Positions 1-15,629 of a stretch of 64,000 nt of DNA are shown one piece after another. Both the position numbers and the translations under genes were made by a program. Each line of letters starts with the position of its first letter. The first letter of the stretch is position 1. The DNA is from Spirodela intermedia. Its lineage: Eukaryota; Streptophyta; Magnoliopsida; Alismatales; Araceae. The stretch covers positions 2,862,759-2,926,758 of the forward strand of contig LR746266.1 in assembly GCA_902729315.2 (NCBI GenBank). Reading direction: 5' to 3'. The notes under the pieces are model-generated. The model saw only the letters and a list, made by a program, of their open reading frames with translations. It made no database searches and had not been told where the DNA came from.

Positions 1-353
1 TTATTTGCATAAATGCATTTTCAATTCACATGCTTATTTGCATAAAGAGATTTCCATAACACCATTTTACGCTTAACTAATATTAAATTGAAGTATATGC
101 CATGCCCTAAATTTTTAACATATTTTTTGGAAAAAAATCATAATACAATTTCTAATTTGGGTGTTTGCAATGAGGGGAACAAAAAGAAACCCAAATTTAT
201 TTTAATAATTCTATATATGATCATTAACCAAGGTTTCATCAATAGAGATTCACATTATTTTTTATCTAAATCATTTGGGCTACGATCATGGTTTCAAATT
301 AATCTGCCCATCTCAAAAACATCAAGCATGCTTCACCTTTGGAGACCATCAAG

Positions 354-412
<59 letters not shown>

Positions 413-1140
413 TGATATGTTCCTAAATGCGCCTGGCCACCATTTTTGGCTATATAAGGATGGACTGACACCATGAAGTTGCTAGTCCCTTTGGGCATTT
501 CTCCATGCTGCAATCTACTAATTGAGGCTGATAGTATCCCAAGGCATTTTTCAAGGCTATAAAGCAAAACCCGGTTAAGATATCATAATTACATGATAAT
601 ACATAGTATAACTAAATACTTATATAGTTCATGACGCTGATATTGGAGGAATGTCTAAATTAATGCCCATTTTTGAAAAACTGATATTAAGAGGAAAACA
701 TGACACAAAAATATTTTAGAAAAATAAATGTACTTAACAAGTTTGGTTTTAAAGCAGGCATAGGCATGTTAACTATAATTAGTAAAAATAATTAGTATAT
801 ACGTATGAACTGTCTATATCACAATAAGCTCTAAATAATTACAAGATTGATGGGGTCTTTTTTAAAAAAATTATAGGCTCAAGTATTAAATATAAATAAC
901 GTACATTAAAAAAATATAATATGATAAATGCTTAAAAAGCAATAGATAATAAAATGGGCAAATAGTTAAAGGCAAATGGTAAACAATTAGAAATATAGAA
1001 TACAACATTAAGAAACTAAACACTTGCAACACGAGCAGCAACTTAAACAATGATGAGGCCCAAAAATTATTAAAATAAGGTACTAAGTAGTAGGATTATC
1101 ACGTACATAACATTAAAGATGCAATAAAAATCATGTAGGG
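1..1140. other. AT-rich intergenic DNA, no gene seen
   Basis: No reading frame here resembles a known protein. The longest open frame is mostly the translation of a CT microsatellite. The stretch lies beyond the 3' end of the minus-strand ribosomal protein gene that follows, and its right end may include that gene's 3' untranslated region. Base composition is strongly AT with no tandem structure apart from the CT tract. Confidence 0.6.
356..410. repeat. (CT)n microsatellite, about 27 units
   Basis: An uninterrupted CT dinucleotide run. Similar long CT/GA tracts recur throughout the window and are a hallmark of this genome. It produces a spurious Ser-Leu repeat frame on the plus strand. Confidence 0.97.
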
Positions 1141-1533
1141 AGGAAAAAACCAAGTATTATCCGAAATTTCATCACTTTATTTTTACATTTTTTACATCGC
1201 TACAACTAGATTTTTACATGTATGCATAGACTTGGAAAGCACTAATGCAAGCTCATCCTACCTGATCACATAAGCATTGCCAAAAGCTCTCCAGCAGGGC
1301 CTAATAAGGCCTGAAAAGATTGCACCCCATGATACATAGCAGGGAGGAGCAATGCGAATGGACAACCTTCCTTTAATTGAGGGTCAATGAAAACTCCTAA
1401 CACTTGAGAGCAGTCAACAAAATAGTTTCACATAAATTTCCTCTAAAGTCAGGCAGAAGAAAACCAAAGATGATGATGAGGTAACTACTCCAGAAGAACT
1501 CAAAAGAAATGTCCACTGACACGGCAATTTTCC

Positions 1534-3419
<1,886 letters not shown>

Positions 3420-3504
3420 TGCAGGGGCTGGGGAGAGGAGCAGCGGCGGCGGTGGCGACGGCCGACGGGAGAATCTTCTCGACCGCAACTGGCAATTCCT
3501 CTGC

Positions 3505-3565
3505 TCACCGAAACCCTAAAAATTGCACTTTTTAATATCCCTCCGGGCCAACAAATGGGCCGACC
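3505..3565 (-). promoter_or_regulatory. eL43 promoter elements: telo-box and site II motifs
   Basis: About 100 bases upstream of the eL43 ATG are AAACCCTAA (3511-3519), GGGCCA (3545-3550) and TGGGCC (3556-3561). A telo-box (AAACCCTA) paired with site II motifs (TGGGCC/T) is the known signature of plant ribosomal-protein and other growth-linked promoters, bound by TCP and Purα-type factors. The motifs are seen directly; their activity here is inferred. Confidence 0.7.
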
Positions 3566-3569
3566 GCTG

Positions 3570-4215
3570 TTGTACACGGCACAGTAAAACTATGGTTTAT
3601 TTTCTTAAGACCCTGAAAAATACTTAAATGGCGATTAAACCTATTTCGAAAAGTTTATTAATCTCCCCCATTAATTGAAATTATTTTCTTACCCAATGTG
3701 CTGTCAAGTCTCTGAAATAAAATTAACCATTTAAAATATTTAATTAATTTATCTCCTCTAATTAATTTAAAGTCCAGATCCTATGTCGGATCCTTCATGG
3801 ATATTATTCGGGTCTCGCTGGATCTCCGATAGTCTCATTTCGAATATTGTTGGATCCTTATGGATCTTTAATCGTTTCGGATCCCATTTCGGATTGATTA
3901 TGGGCTTCTGGATGTGGAATATTCAACGCGGTAGTGTTTCAGGTGGGATTTTGCCGTGTCGTTTACTGTGGTCCTCGGAAGCGAACGTGGTGGGGTTATA
4001 ATGCGGTAGTCGTTAACGCGGAAGCGAACGTGGTCCTCGGACGGACAATGCCCGTCAACTGGTAGTCGTTGACGGGCATCTTCATGATCCAACGGTGGAT
4101 GTGAAGTCACCGACGAGGTAGGCTATTGGGTCATGATTATAATTTTCCGCGGTACATAGTACGCCGATCTACGTCTTCCCTCTCCCCCAGTCAGCATTGT
4201 CCAACCTTCCGCGTC
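3570..4215. other. Divergent intergenic region between eL43 and metacaspase
   Basis: This holds the upstream regions of two diverging genes. The segment 3970-4080 is repetitive: GGAAGCGAACGTGGT occurs twice (near 3977 and 4020) and GGTAGTCGTT twice (near 4004 and 4061). Several GGATC(C) motifs occur between 3780 and 3900. No protein-like frame was found. Confidence 0.6.
4048..4079. promoter_or_regulatory. Perfect 12-bp inverted repeat (hairpin/palindrome)
   Basis: ATGCCCGTCAAC (4048-4059) and GTTGACGGGCAT (4068-4079) are perfect reverse complements separated by 8 bases. Each arm contains GTCAAC/GTTGAC, the TTGAC core of a W-box. It lies about 285 bp upstream of the metacaspase ATG. It could be a dimeric factor site or a cruciform-forming sequence; function is inference. 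Confidence 0.75.
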
Positions 4216-4217
4216 GG

Positions 4218-4221
<4 letters not shown>

Positions 4222-4255
<34 letters not shown>

Positions 4256-4345
4256 CCTCCCTCCCTCCCTCCCTCCCTCTTCCCCTCCCTCGCCCTCTCC
4301 CTCTTCCTCTCCTTCGCTCTCCCTCTCCCTCCCTCTCTTATCTCT
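4222..4345 (+). repeat. Pyrimidine-rich (CT/CCCT)n tract in the metacaspase 5' leader
   Basis: A nearly pure C/T stretch (CT repeats, then CCCT repeats, then mixed) ends about 20 bases before the metacaspase ATG. Pyrimidine patches near plant transcription starts are common and the tract is probably at least partly in the 5' UTR. The exact transcription start cannot be read from sequence. Confidence 0.8.
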
Positions 4346-4363
4346 TTATCTTTCTAGGCAGGG

Positions 4364-7300
4364 ATGGCGACGATGATGCTGGTCAACTGCTCGCGGTGTC
4401 GAACGCCGCTGCAGCTGCCGCCGGGGGCGAGGTCGATACGTTGTGCCATCTGCCAGGCGATCACCAACATCGCCGATCCCAGGGAAGCGCCTGCGCTGCC
4501 GCCGGGGCAGTATCATGGAAACGGGTATGGTGCAGCCCCTCCGCCACCCCAGCTCCCGTCTCCCTATGGTCCGCCCGGAGGCCCCCCAGCGTCTCCCCAC
4601 GGGCGGAAGAAGGCGGTGATATGCGGGATATCGTACAAATTCTCGAGGCACGAACTCAAGGGCTGCATCAACGATGCGAAATGCATGCGGCACCTCCTCA
4701 TCAACCGGTTCCACTTCCCCGAGGCCTCTATCATCATGCTTACCGGTAAGACATGGTTTTATATATTTATAGATTAGCTGATGTAGGCGCGGCAACGCAT
4801 AAATAGATCGGCATGAAAGTAGCCATTTCAATCTCATAATAATGGTTGGTGATACGTTTTCCGAGGAAAAACTTGACATTTGAAAGAAGGGGAACAAGTG
4901 GTGCTGAAAGTTCCTGAAAATTATTCAAGAGTTCATCCTTTTGTCCCACTTATTTTCATGTTCTTGCGGCGTTCTTGTGAATTCATGCCGCATTCCCAAT
5001 TGAATTTCATTCTTTTGTCGATGAGTGGAAGACCATTTTTCTGATGTCCATCAAATCGTTGTAAAATTAATCGTTCTGATTGGTGTTTTTATTAATCAGT
5101 TGGGTGAGATGTCATTCTTCGTAATTATGGTGCGATTATTGGGCTGAAGAACTACCATAATTTATATGAATTGTTAGAACAGGGACAGATCTTTGAATGT
5201 TCTCTGAGAAGGAAAATTTCATGATTTCCCCTCATTTTCATGCGTCAAACTACTTATGTTTAAACTTGGTCACACTAGACGGCAGAATTAGAGTAACATT
5301 TGCTGTTCGTATTTTGTTTTGGAACACAGTGAGGTGAAAGGGAGAGATCTGTTTTTTGGTTTACAGGTGTCAGGAAGAGTTTGAGAAGAGGAGATAACAG
5401 ATGCATGAGTTTCACAGTAGAATAAGTTTTATCATTCCCATTACTCTTATTTTTACCCTTCACACGTTGCAATTTGTAGGGTTTTTATCATTGTTGCCCT
5501 TTGTTCATTCACTGTCCCGTTTTGATACATTTGTGCCTTTTTTCCTCAGAAAAATTGTGTACTACTTTCTTTGAGGAAGGATGCATTAAATAACTTATGA
5601 TTCTTCGATCAAATGTGCTTGAAATATATTATGGAAAATGGTGCGAGTCATGGGGATTTGCATTTCGTTATGCTTGAAGAGATGTTTATCCTATCTAACG
5701 TCAATGCCATGTCATATCACAAGATAAGGGAGAGGATGTGATTAGACTCTGATCCTGGTAGTCCTTTTTGACTAGAGACTCAGGATATTGCTGTTCCAAA
5801 ACACTGTTAATCGTCAAGGAGGTCACCCATTATTTTATTGGAGCTTTTAACATAAGCAGCCCTGCAAGTATTATAACATGATATCATATGTAGAGTATCT
5901 TCCCGCTGTAAGACTGATGATTTCATTAATAAATCTTTATAGTGTCTTTATAAACATGGATACGCTTAGTGAGATGTGAAGCTTTCATCTCTGAGGTCGT
6001 TCCCTCACTAAAAGGATGGGTCAATTCTAGCCCATCCTCCACTTGGTTCACATATGTTTAATACGTATGAAGTTCCACCATTCACCATCCCTGTTCCATA
6101 TGAGACCATAGGACTGTGCATAATTATGAAGGACTTATAGGATGTATGTACGCCTTCTCAAAACTTTCCCAGAAATAATAAACAAATTGCTGAAAGTATT
6201 CAAGGCCATAGTTTTCATGTCATCAAACCTAGGTTATGCTTGTTACTTTGTCGATGTTACATGATACTTGTATTGCATACATCCAACCCATTGTGTAATC
6301 CAGGACTGCCTGTGTAGCCAGGCTATATAAATGTAAAACTATAAAGTTTTAAGGTTTCTTTTCAAATATATTGGCACAGATTTTTTATTTATTATTTTAT
6401 AAAAACATTATTTTTTTCTTTGTTTACAATAACACTAAATGATATATTGCACGTAAATTATTTGGATAATAAAATTTATAAAATATATTTTTATTTATTT
6501 TCATAGTACTGAAATAATTCAACTCACTCATGGTAATTCAAATCTTCTATTTGTGTCAAATTAGGACGCTGATTGCTTCTTCAGTCTCTGGTAGAAGATA
6601 TGATTGACCCTCATTTAGGTAATGGTTTATACAGACTAGGGTCTCACAAAGGGCTGCTAGATTTTCGTTTTGTTGATCTACATTTAATCACCCATTTTCC
6701 GTCTCAATTATGCATTAAAAAACTGGTTGTTCAGTTGTTTCTGTGCCTACATAGCAGTATTCTCCTATGATACTTTCCTATTTATTGTGTAATATTTGAT
6801 AACCTATCGTTTTCATGAGAATTTTTCTACTTCTTGATCCTATATCTGGTTTTTACCTATTACCAAAAGTATCTTCTTCTTAAATAATATGGCGTATACA
6901 AAGCAATGTCTCTTTTCTATCTCCTCAAACGATACTTAAGTTACCATTGAAGCTGTCTGAACTATTTTCATTGGAAGCTGGGTTGCAGAAGAAGAACGTG
7001 ATCCATATAAGACTCCAACAAAGCACAACATTCGAATGGCGTTATTTTGGCTCGTTCAAGGGTGTCAACCTGGAGACTCGCTGTTGTTCCATTACTCTGG
7101 TCATGGGTCACAACAAAGAAGTTATAGTGGAGATGAGGTGGATGGATTTGATGAAACCCTTTGTCCGTTAGACTTTGAAACACAGGGGATGATTGTTGAT
7201 GATGAAATTAATACTGCGATTGTCAAGCCTCTTCCTCGTGGAGTCAAGCTCCATGCTATTATTGATGCTTGTCACAGCGGCACTGTACTGGATTTGCCAT

Positions 7301-8706
7301 TTCTCTGCAGAATGAACAGGTCAGGACAGTTTTTGTTTCTCATTGCTCCTTTGGAGAGACATATTTATCTTTCTGCATTAGTTGACATCTAAAGTGATTT
7401 TTTTTTGGGTTAAATTTTATATGCCTCTTGAAATGATATTATGGAAAACAAAAGATTTTGTAGCAGGTTGTCTATGAGGTTCTGTACCAGAACCTAGGTA
7501 ACTTAAATACCGTGCAAAGGACCCAATTTATTAACATTTTTTTCTCTTTGAACTTCACAAATCTGGAATTAGGACGAGGAATACCTGTTTAAATATTAAG
7601 GTTGAAGTATAAATAAGATTTTGACCCGTGCTTTCATACTTAATTTAAGAAGTGAAAACATCATACCTTTTTCTCCCCAATTTTCGTATTTTAAACGATA
7701 TATCTACATGTTTATAGCAGTGGATGTCCATTTATTTGGAGCAATCATAGATAGAAGCCTCACATTCAGGGAGCATACTCAGGTGGCCTGCCGAGGCAGT
7801 AGAACGGCATGCAGCCTCATCCCATCTAGTTATTTTGAAGCATTTCATGGATTCTATTGATCTGGATGGCGTAATCCTGCTTCTTCAATTATTTCCGTAG
7901 ATAATAGGGCTTACCCTGTAGAAATAATCACTGAAGATGCTATTCCTCTGGTCAATTTCTTTTACTCCCTCCTAGGAGCGGACAATACATATGGGAAGAT
8001 CATCGGCCGCGATCAGGTGTATTGAAGGGAACCAATGGAGGAGAGGCTATCTCCTTCAGTGGCTGTGATGACCATCAGACTTCAGCAGACACCTCGGTGA
8101 AAACTTTTTTCTTGATTCTTCTCAATTTCTGCTGAGGGAATATGATTCTGTTTTTCTGGGGAATCATTCCAAATCTGCCTTGTGAAGCACCTTCTTAACA
8201 TAAAACCAACTCGTTTAGTCTGATCTCTATATTTTGTCAGCATTCACCAGCTAGTGAGATTCATCTGTTCTTTGCTATAAATGGGCCTCTGGCAAGCCAT
8301 AATCCTTCCACATTGGCATTCCAAATGAGCAGGCTCTCTCAAGAATCACCTCAACAGGGGCAATGACTTTCTGTTTCATCCAAGCGATCGAGCGCGGGCA
8401 AGGCGGTACCTATGGGAGCATCCTCAACTCCATGCGGTCCACCATTCGCAATGCGGGGAGTTCAACCGGCAGTGGTGGCGGTGGTGGGGCCGTCACCACC
8501 CTCGTCACCATGCTTCTCACTGGAGGAAGTGTCAGCGGTGGGTTCACTCAGGTGGGTCTTCTCCAGTTGACATTGTTCAGTCTCCTTCTTGTTCTTGCCA
8601 AAAGTCTGAATCTAACATGGATTCCATGGGTTCTTCCACCAATCAGGAGCCCCAGTTGACATCTTGTGAGCCATTCGATGTCTACACAAAGCCGTTTGTT
8701 CTATAA
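4364..8706 (+). CDS. MC1: Type I metacaspase with LSD1 zinc finger (MC1-like)
   Basis: Five exons: 4364-4745, 6989-7319, 7976-8096, 8333-8551 and 8647-8706, joining in frame to 370 residues, close to Arabidopsis MC1. Metacaspases are Cys proteases cleaving after Arg/Lys that act in plant programmed cell death. Residues 1-30 form an LSD1-type zinc finger (Cys9/Cys12, Cys27/Cys30), followed by a Pro-rich linker to about residue 80. The p20 region follows, with catalytic His166 in YSGHG and Cys222 in DACHSG. The p10-like part contains FSGCDDHQTSADTS and ends in FDVYTKPFVL. This architecture makes it type I; type II enzymes lack the finger and have a long p20-p10 linker. The start is the first ATG after the pyrimidine-rich leader, and MATMMLVNCSRC places the finger at the usual position. 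Intron 1 is 2.2 kb and AT-rich. Both catalytic residues and all zinc ligands are intact, so it is probably functional. Confidence 0.96.
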
Positions 8707-11700
8707 ATGGAAGAACCATCTCTTCTCCATGGTTATTGACCCAGTGGTAATCGGATCAGACGGTCGTGTACAGCTGCCGCAGGCCGCCCAAGGATCCATC
8801 CAGGTCTCCATCTTGAGCTCTGTATTTATTAAATTGGGATGGATTTAGTGTCGAATTATTGGCCAGATATCGCCATTTGTTGTTGTGTCCACTGAGGTCT
8901 CCTGTGTTTCCCATGCATTGACCAGGTTTTTCTTTAAACAAGGTGAAGCTATAGTTTGGGAGACGACTTATAATTTTTAGAAGTTAGGCCTAGTGCACTA
9001 TTTATCATACTTAACCTTATTGATTGTAATTATACATATATTTAAAGGCTGATTTATTCAATGCGCCTAAATGCTGTTTTCTTGCTAAAAATAGAAAAGT
9101 ATCAGCTTTAGTTTTGAACCCAAGATTTTTGTCTCAAGCGTCAACCTTCCACTAAAGTCAACGCCCCAACACCTCCCCTCTTCAGAGGATCTCACCAGAG
9201 GTCCACCACCCCCAAAAAAAAAAAAAATTGGTCTTGCTCACGATTAAATAAACTAAAAAAAATTACAAATTCCCTTGCAAATACCTTGATCAATTTTTGT
9301 GAGGATGTAAGCTATATAACTCATCACTAATTATCCAATATTTTTTGTAACAGTTAAAAAATATTAATCCAAGATCAATCCACACAATTACCAATAAATC
9401 AGTTTGATATTTCTCATAGGAATGGAAAATATTTTCCCCCAAGAACAGCGCACAAGATTCCTCATCGATTATGAGAATGGAAAGTATATAATCCTCATTA
9501 GAATTTGTCACAGATACTTTAATATTATTTCCTCATGACTCAATTGAGTCAAGAAAACTGACATGTAGTAAATTTTAGCATGAAAAATACATCATGTTAT
9601 TGAAATTATTCATTGGGCAACTAGCAACTATTCTACTAACTACTAGAAGCTATTTCTGAAATACTACAAAAATGAAACTAAAGGTGAATGTTGACTGATA
9701 AAAGAATAAAATCTAGTAACTTTCAAGATGAGATTTTACACTATAGATGCTACATTTTCCATGTAATTTTTAAGCATTGAAAAATGATGTCACATGAGAA
9801 GCTTTCACATCTTTGAGCTCACATCTCTATGCTCAAAAAACTTACATGTTAAAGTTATGAAAATTGATTATTCTTATTATTTGATACTAATATTTAAACA
9901 CTACACATTCTCAAGCTGACCTAGAGTTGTCAATTTATGAGCATTTTGGGTATGTGGGCTACATAGAATCATGAATATATTAGAGGCTAGTCAAAGCCTT
10001 AATGTTCAATGAATTGTATTAACAATGTTGGAATTTATATAGAAATGTAACTGGGGGTAATTGGTTTTGGGTATAATTTCATTAATTTTTTAGACTTGGA
10101 AGGATGAGGATTTCATTGACACAACTTTATGGTTGTATCTACTTAACCTACTCCTCTCTCTAGGGTTTATGTCTTCGAGTTCTAGTAAATCATTTCCAAA
10201 ATACAAATGGAATAATGGTTTCAACCACCTTTACTAGATTAACAACTCTAGTAAACACAATATTCTACCTATTAATCACCTCCAGATTCATGGATAAGAG
10301 ACCAAGGCAAAGGACAATCCAGTATTTTGTATCAAATCCATGACTCTAGGAGACTAAATGCAAGAGACATACCCTTCTTTTCTAGATTAAAAGCTCTAGG
10401 AGATCAATAATATTAACATAAAATAATATCTATTTGAGTGAAGCTCTAGATCAGCCTACATATCAAATGTACTCTATCTAAAATATAATGTTGAATGAGG
10501 TAACATTCTTGTCATTTAAGCTATAAAATTTTCGGGGGCTTGATTCATCTAATTCTCATTTGGGAATTTTATTGTTGAGGATGTGACTTTTGTTGAATTA
10601 GTATTGATGACTAAAAAAAATATTAGTATATATTGTCAATGCCTATTTATGAGAATCATTTACATATTTCCAGTATTTAATGTATTAAACAAGTTAATCA
10701 TATTTATTTATTATTAAATAATTATGTTTTTATTTACAAATAATTAAAATTCAGAGTGTTGATCCATGAGATGAAACGGATTTATATTTTTAAGAATATT
10801 GATTAATAAAGAATCATCAATTGATGAAAATATCTACAAATGAAAGGCATGTGCCAACATATTTTTGAAAGTGAAATATTTCATCTTTGATTATGTGATG
10901 ACTTAATCATGTTATAATGTCTTATCATTTTGAAATGATGTTAAACAGGTTTTCTAAAATACAAGTGTATTAAACTGACAAGAAAATGAGAAAAATATTA
11001 AAATTGAAGTTTTAGAAAGAACATCTAGATAGTGACACATTAGCCACTTACATGGACAAAAGAGGAAAAATATTTGATGATTTGGTCCATTGTAAGGAAG
11101 TTTCAATTCAAATTTGAATGGAAATGGTTGTGGGAATAAGAAGATTAAAAGTTAAGAAGATCTGAATTTCGTTATCATGTATTTCAGAAAATGACAAGTT
11201 TTTGAATGAGTGTGTTGAACATTAGAGGTTCAATAAAATGGAAAAATGAGTACAAGAAGAAAGCTTATTTATTAGAGAAATTATTTTGTTCAAAATAACA
11301 TTGATATGAATATTCAACATTCAACAAAATAGTTTCATCATCTTCATCAGTTCAATAAATGAACTCACCCACTGTGATAATTAATCTCCATCAGGCCTTA
11401 ACATAATTGCATGGTGATGAGAGCACATACTGACTGAAGGCATGAGGTGTTGATAGTGGTATCTGACCCAAGAAGGGTTGGATATCTTTGAAAATGAACA
11501 TGTGTAGTTTGGGTGGCTCACCTTGTAAAGCATAAGCATATATTTCTATGGAGAATAGTTAATACTGAAAGGTAGTTCCCTTTGAAACTAGAAGTAAGTT
11601 AGTGAAAGGTGAATCAATATAAAACATTTTGTGCTCTTGATCAGACATTAATGAAAAGTCTTACTATAGCGTATGTGTCAACATATCCGCCAACACATAG

Positions 11701-14700
11701 ATAGGTATGAGTAGAAATTAGATAAGTCTGAAAATTAAGTAAAAATTTCAAAAACCCAAATTCACCCCCTACTTAGTGTTTCATCTAACCTTATAATTCT
11801 AACACCTTTTGTCCTTATTTATTTTCAATAGTTTCCTCTTGATCTTGATTTTTTTATTGTTCCTCACTTCTTGTTGAGAAGAGTGCTCCTTATATATTCA
11901 CTATTTTTTATTCATTTATTATGATTTTTCAATAACCCCTGAATGTATAGAATTGGTCTCTTTGTGGAGGAGGTGGGTTTTAATAGTTCTTTTTTTTATT
12001 TGCATTATGCATAATGATAGTCTTTCTCTCTGCTCATGTGTTTATCTTGTCAACCACAACTTAAGAGATACAAGAAAATATTTTGTAAATAATATAAATT
12101 ATGTAGATAATATGTAACTAATTTGTGTATTTTCAAGCTCACTAGAACATTCAATTTATCTTGTAATGTAAAAGGATACTTTTACCTTTGTTATGAACTT
12201 TTTCAATATTTTGACTTTTTTCCATAACATTTATCAAGATTATCCATATGGTTAATTATATAGTCATGACCTTTGTCAATTTATTCTTCCATATTTATAT
12301 TGATCATCGAAACAATCTAGGCTCCTAAAGCCAACAAACATGAGTTAATAAAACCTAATAATATATTTTTTAATTATAGTAGACCTAATATGTCAAACCA
12401 CTATAAGCCTTCAATTCCTCATTTTTAACACTCCAAGTCAACAGCATGGTTTTACTCACTTGATCAATGATAACTACGTACAAAATTATAAGTTAGAAAT
12501 CTTAGAGTATTAAATGCATAATATTTTGATGATGACAAACACATAAGATCAGTGAATAGACCAAATTATGCTTATTGCAATTTATGTTTTATATATGAAT
12601 AAATATAACTTTATATATGAGTATAAATTCAAGAAGAGAATATATTAAAATTTTAATATTCAAGTAAGAATTCAAGAAATATATTTACACCAATAATGTT
12701 GAATTTCAGAATTAAGTTATGTGATATCTGAAAATACTATTTCACACATTTATGTGAAAATTACTAATATTTACATAGACTAGCACTATGGAAAAGTATT
12801 AATTATCACATTAGCATCATGAGAACTCTTGAAGTAAAATATGAGTATGAAAATTTATTTAGTCTCCTAGGTACCCATGATGTTAAATTATTACTTTAAA
12901 ATATTATTTATATTGAATTAATTGATTAAATTAAAGTCACTCATATTTTCACTTATGATTTTTTTAATATCATTGAATATTATTTAATATACATTAGAAT
13001 ATTATGTATCACCTAAGTTATGATGTTTCATATTGAGATCATGAATCAATTTGTCTACTACTTTTTAGTCATAATTTTTTTTGATGTAATATAAATAAGT
13101 TTTTATTGCAAAAAAAAATTATTTTGAGAAATAATATTGACTCTATTTCAATAATAATAGATCCTTACTATACTTGTTTGAATTGATAAACTTCATATAT
13201 ATATATATATATATATATTCTATTTAATGGTCAAGCATATTGGTTTCTCTAGAGGATATTTGAATCCTTAATAGTCATGTTGGATTGACTTTTACTTGTT
13301 CTAATTTCTAATAGTCATGTTAGATTGACTTTTATTTCTTCTATTTCATCCATTTTGAGGTGACAACGTCTTCAACAATCACATAGCTTTCCACTATGAA
13401 GAGGACAATGAAATCAAGTTGCATTTTTTCATTATCTTCATCAAATTTTTGAACAAGCATCAAATTATTCTTATCATCTAAGAAATATCCATAATGAAAT
13501 CCTTCATTATCTTCATATAAAAGACTTTGATTAAATTATAATTTAATCACAAGAAAGTTGAATCTTGCAATCAACTATTAACTTTATAGAGTCATGAATC
13601 TTAAAGAGAATTTCAAAGTGAAATAAAAGAAAAAAATGGACGAAATTGAATGGAAATGAATTTCGTCAACCTACCATGTAAAAGGTCAAAAAACTACTTG
13701 TTGGTTGATATGCATGAATTATTTTCTACTGAGATCTTGGTCCATGGAGAATTTTACCTTTACGCATTTCTTGTCAACAACAATAAAACAAGATTGGCTC
13801 CAAAGTAAACATTAGGGGATGAGAATGGCCCACAACTATCAGAGAATTGGAGAGTATCTGTTGGCCGTTGTGAAAGAGGGGTTATGAATGGCGTTGTACA
13901 ATGAATTCGTCAATCACCATCATCATAACTATCATTTAAAGAGATGATATGGCTAGTCAAAATACCATACTTCATGAAAAAAGATAAAAATAATCACAAC
14001 ATATCCTGGGATTTGTGATTGTGCCATATACTACACATCTAGATCATCTAGAAGATTAGAACAAAACCAAGAGTTAAAAGTCAAAGGACATTCCTCACTA
14101 CTTGTGAAGCTTACAGGGTAAGATACTTCCCACTCATGGAAAATCAAGATAACAACACCAAAAAGAGTAGATTCATTCTCCTCTTGAATGAGAGTGAGTC
14201 TTTTGATGTGAATATGATGTCATTATCTCATCATTTCGTTCCCATATAGAGTGAAGAGTAAACCACATAATTTAAAATTCTCATTTGGGTTTATTCACCA
14301 AATAATAATAAGGCATCATAATGCACAGCATCATTAAGCATGGATTGTCATAATTAGAAACAAAGTGGGTGTCACTTAAGTGATGGTACTAGATTAAATC
14401 TCTTAAAACCATCTTCAATTTGCTTCTTCAAATATTTAATATTTTCAAATATCTTCAATTTTATTTCACATATAAAATTTTTATCTTATATTATATATAA
14501 AAAATCATACTTCAATGATGTGCACAAGTTTAACGTCAATAAAACCATAAATTTCTTGTTGCATCTAAATATAGTTAAATGAAAAAGTGTTTGGTTTTTG
14601 TTAAGAATTCAGTGAGACCACCATTCACACCTCCCATTTTATCAAAGAAGAAGGCCTCTGTATGATTTCACCAAAAGGCCTTCACAAATCTGCCACTATC

Positions 14701-14900
14701 ATCATCATCATCATATAGGAAACTAGTGAGCGACTTGCACACACAGTTGGCAAGGAATTCAAACAGTTGAAAACACATGTGATATACCGTGCACCATTTC
14801 AAACCTTATCCATGACTTAATACGCGTATAGGTTTGACTTTGCCAAGTGGGCCTCATTTCCCTGTACGTGAGGGAACGAATCTGATGTGATCCCACCTTC
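8707..14900. other. Long AT-rich region without a recognisable gene
   Basis: After the metacaspase 3' UTR comes about 6 kb of AT-rich DNA with no frame above about 75 codons and no protein-like motif. Some of it is probably eroded retroelement sequence, including the LTR-like segment at 10573-11804. The stretch 12506-13060 begins with wording typical of copia LTR starts (an ATATTTTGATGATGACAAAC string) but has no clear end. A short AT dinucleotide run lies at 13195-13219. Confidence 0.55.
10573..11804 (+). mobile_element. Possible degenerate solo LTR (Ty1/copia type)
   Basis: The segment begins TGTTGAGGATGTG and ends ..TTCTAACA, giving TG..CA termini. Just before the end is AAATTCACCCCCTA followed by a TTTCATCTAAC string, wording that occurs at the 3' ends of several plant copia LTRs. 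No primer-binding site follows, no polypurine tract precedes it and no clean target duplication was found. A decayed solo LTR is therefore the best reading. Boundaries are tentative. Confidence 0.35.
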
Positions 14901-15192
14901 TTAAGGGAAGACATTGAATGTCTTCGTTGGTGGAGGGTCGCCGGGACCACGCAGGCTGCTCAACCAAAGAGAGTTATTAGTGAACAGTTGGGCCTCCCCG
15001 GCCGCCAATAAAAATCCAATTTTTGAGTGTTCACGGAGAAGATTAGACCCATCACACGACCCCGGCGGCGGAGGGGCCGAGGAAGGAGGTACGTCACCGG
15101 CAGCAGAGGGAGACTGAACCCAAGACATAATCTGGCCTATCTGGTGACCGTAAGCAACGTAACTAGGGAGGTGACCGTAAACGGCGTCGCCC

Positions 15193-15490
15193 CACGTGTT
15201 GTGATTTAGGCGCCGAGCTGTCGTTCCGGGACAGAGGCTAGTCACGGGAGTCGCCCCGATTCCCCCTGCAAACATCTCGACCGTGAAATATGAATCGGAC
15301 GGTCAGAATAACGGCAATGACATCATAAACAAAACTAAGAAATAACGGTCAAATAGATTGTTTAGAAACCTCTTAAATATTAAAATATGTAAAGTACTCT
15401 TTAAGGGGAAAGGCTCATTCGGGAAGGGGTGTATAGGCGTGGTATGCAGGGTTTTAAAAACAATATATGAAAATTAAGTATTTTTATATA
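15193..15490 (+). promoter_or_regulatory. Putative PDI promoter: G-box and TATA element
   Basis: A CACGTG G-box (15193-15198) within CCCCACGTGTTG lies about 430 bp upstream of the PDI ATG, and a TTTATATA element lies at 15483-15490. A TGACATCA bZIP-like site occurs near 15319. Plant PDI genes are commonly induced by ER stress through bZIP factors that bind ACGT-core sites. A canonical ERSE (CCAAT-N9-CCACG) was not found. Confidence 0.45.
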
Positions 15491-15629
15491 CTTACAAGTT
15501 TTTAGTGGGTCTGAATAGATGGTTTGCTCTTCATCTTCTTCCTCTGGCATCTTCTTCTCTATAAGATGAGGTGAGGTGGTCTGCGACTATTCCCGTTGTT
15601 GTAGCTGCAGCAGGAGAAGAAGAAGACGA

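Noticed and set aside
88-426. Frame with a long Ser-Leu tail
   Set aside because: The tail is translation of the CT microsatellite; the rest has no domain and no supporting splice context.
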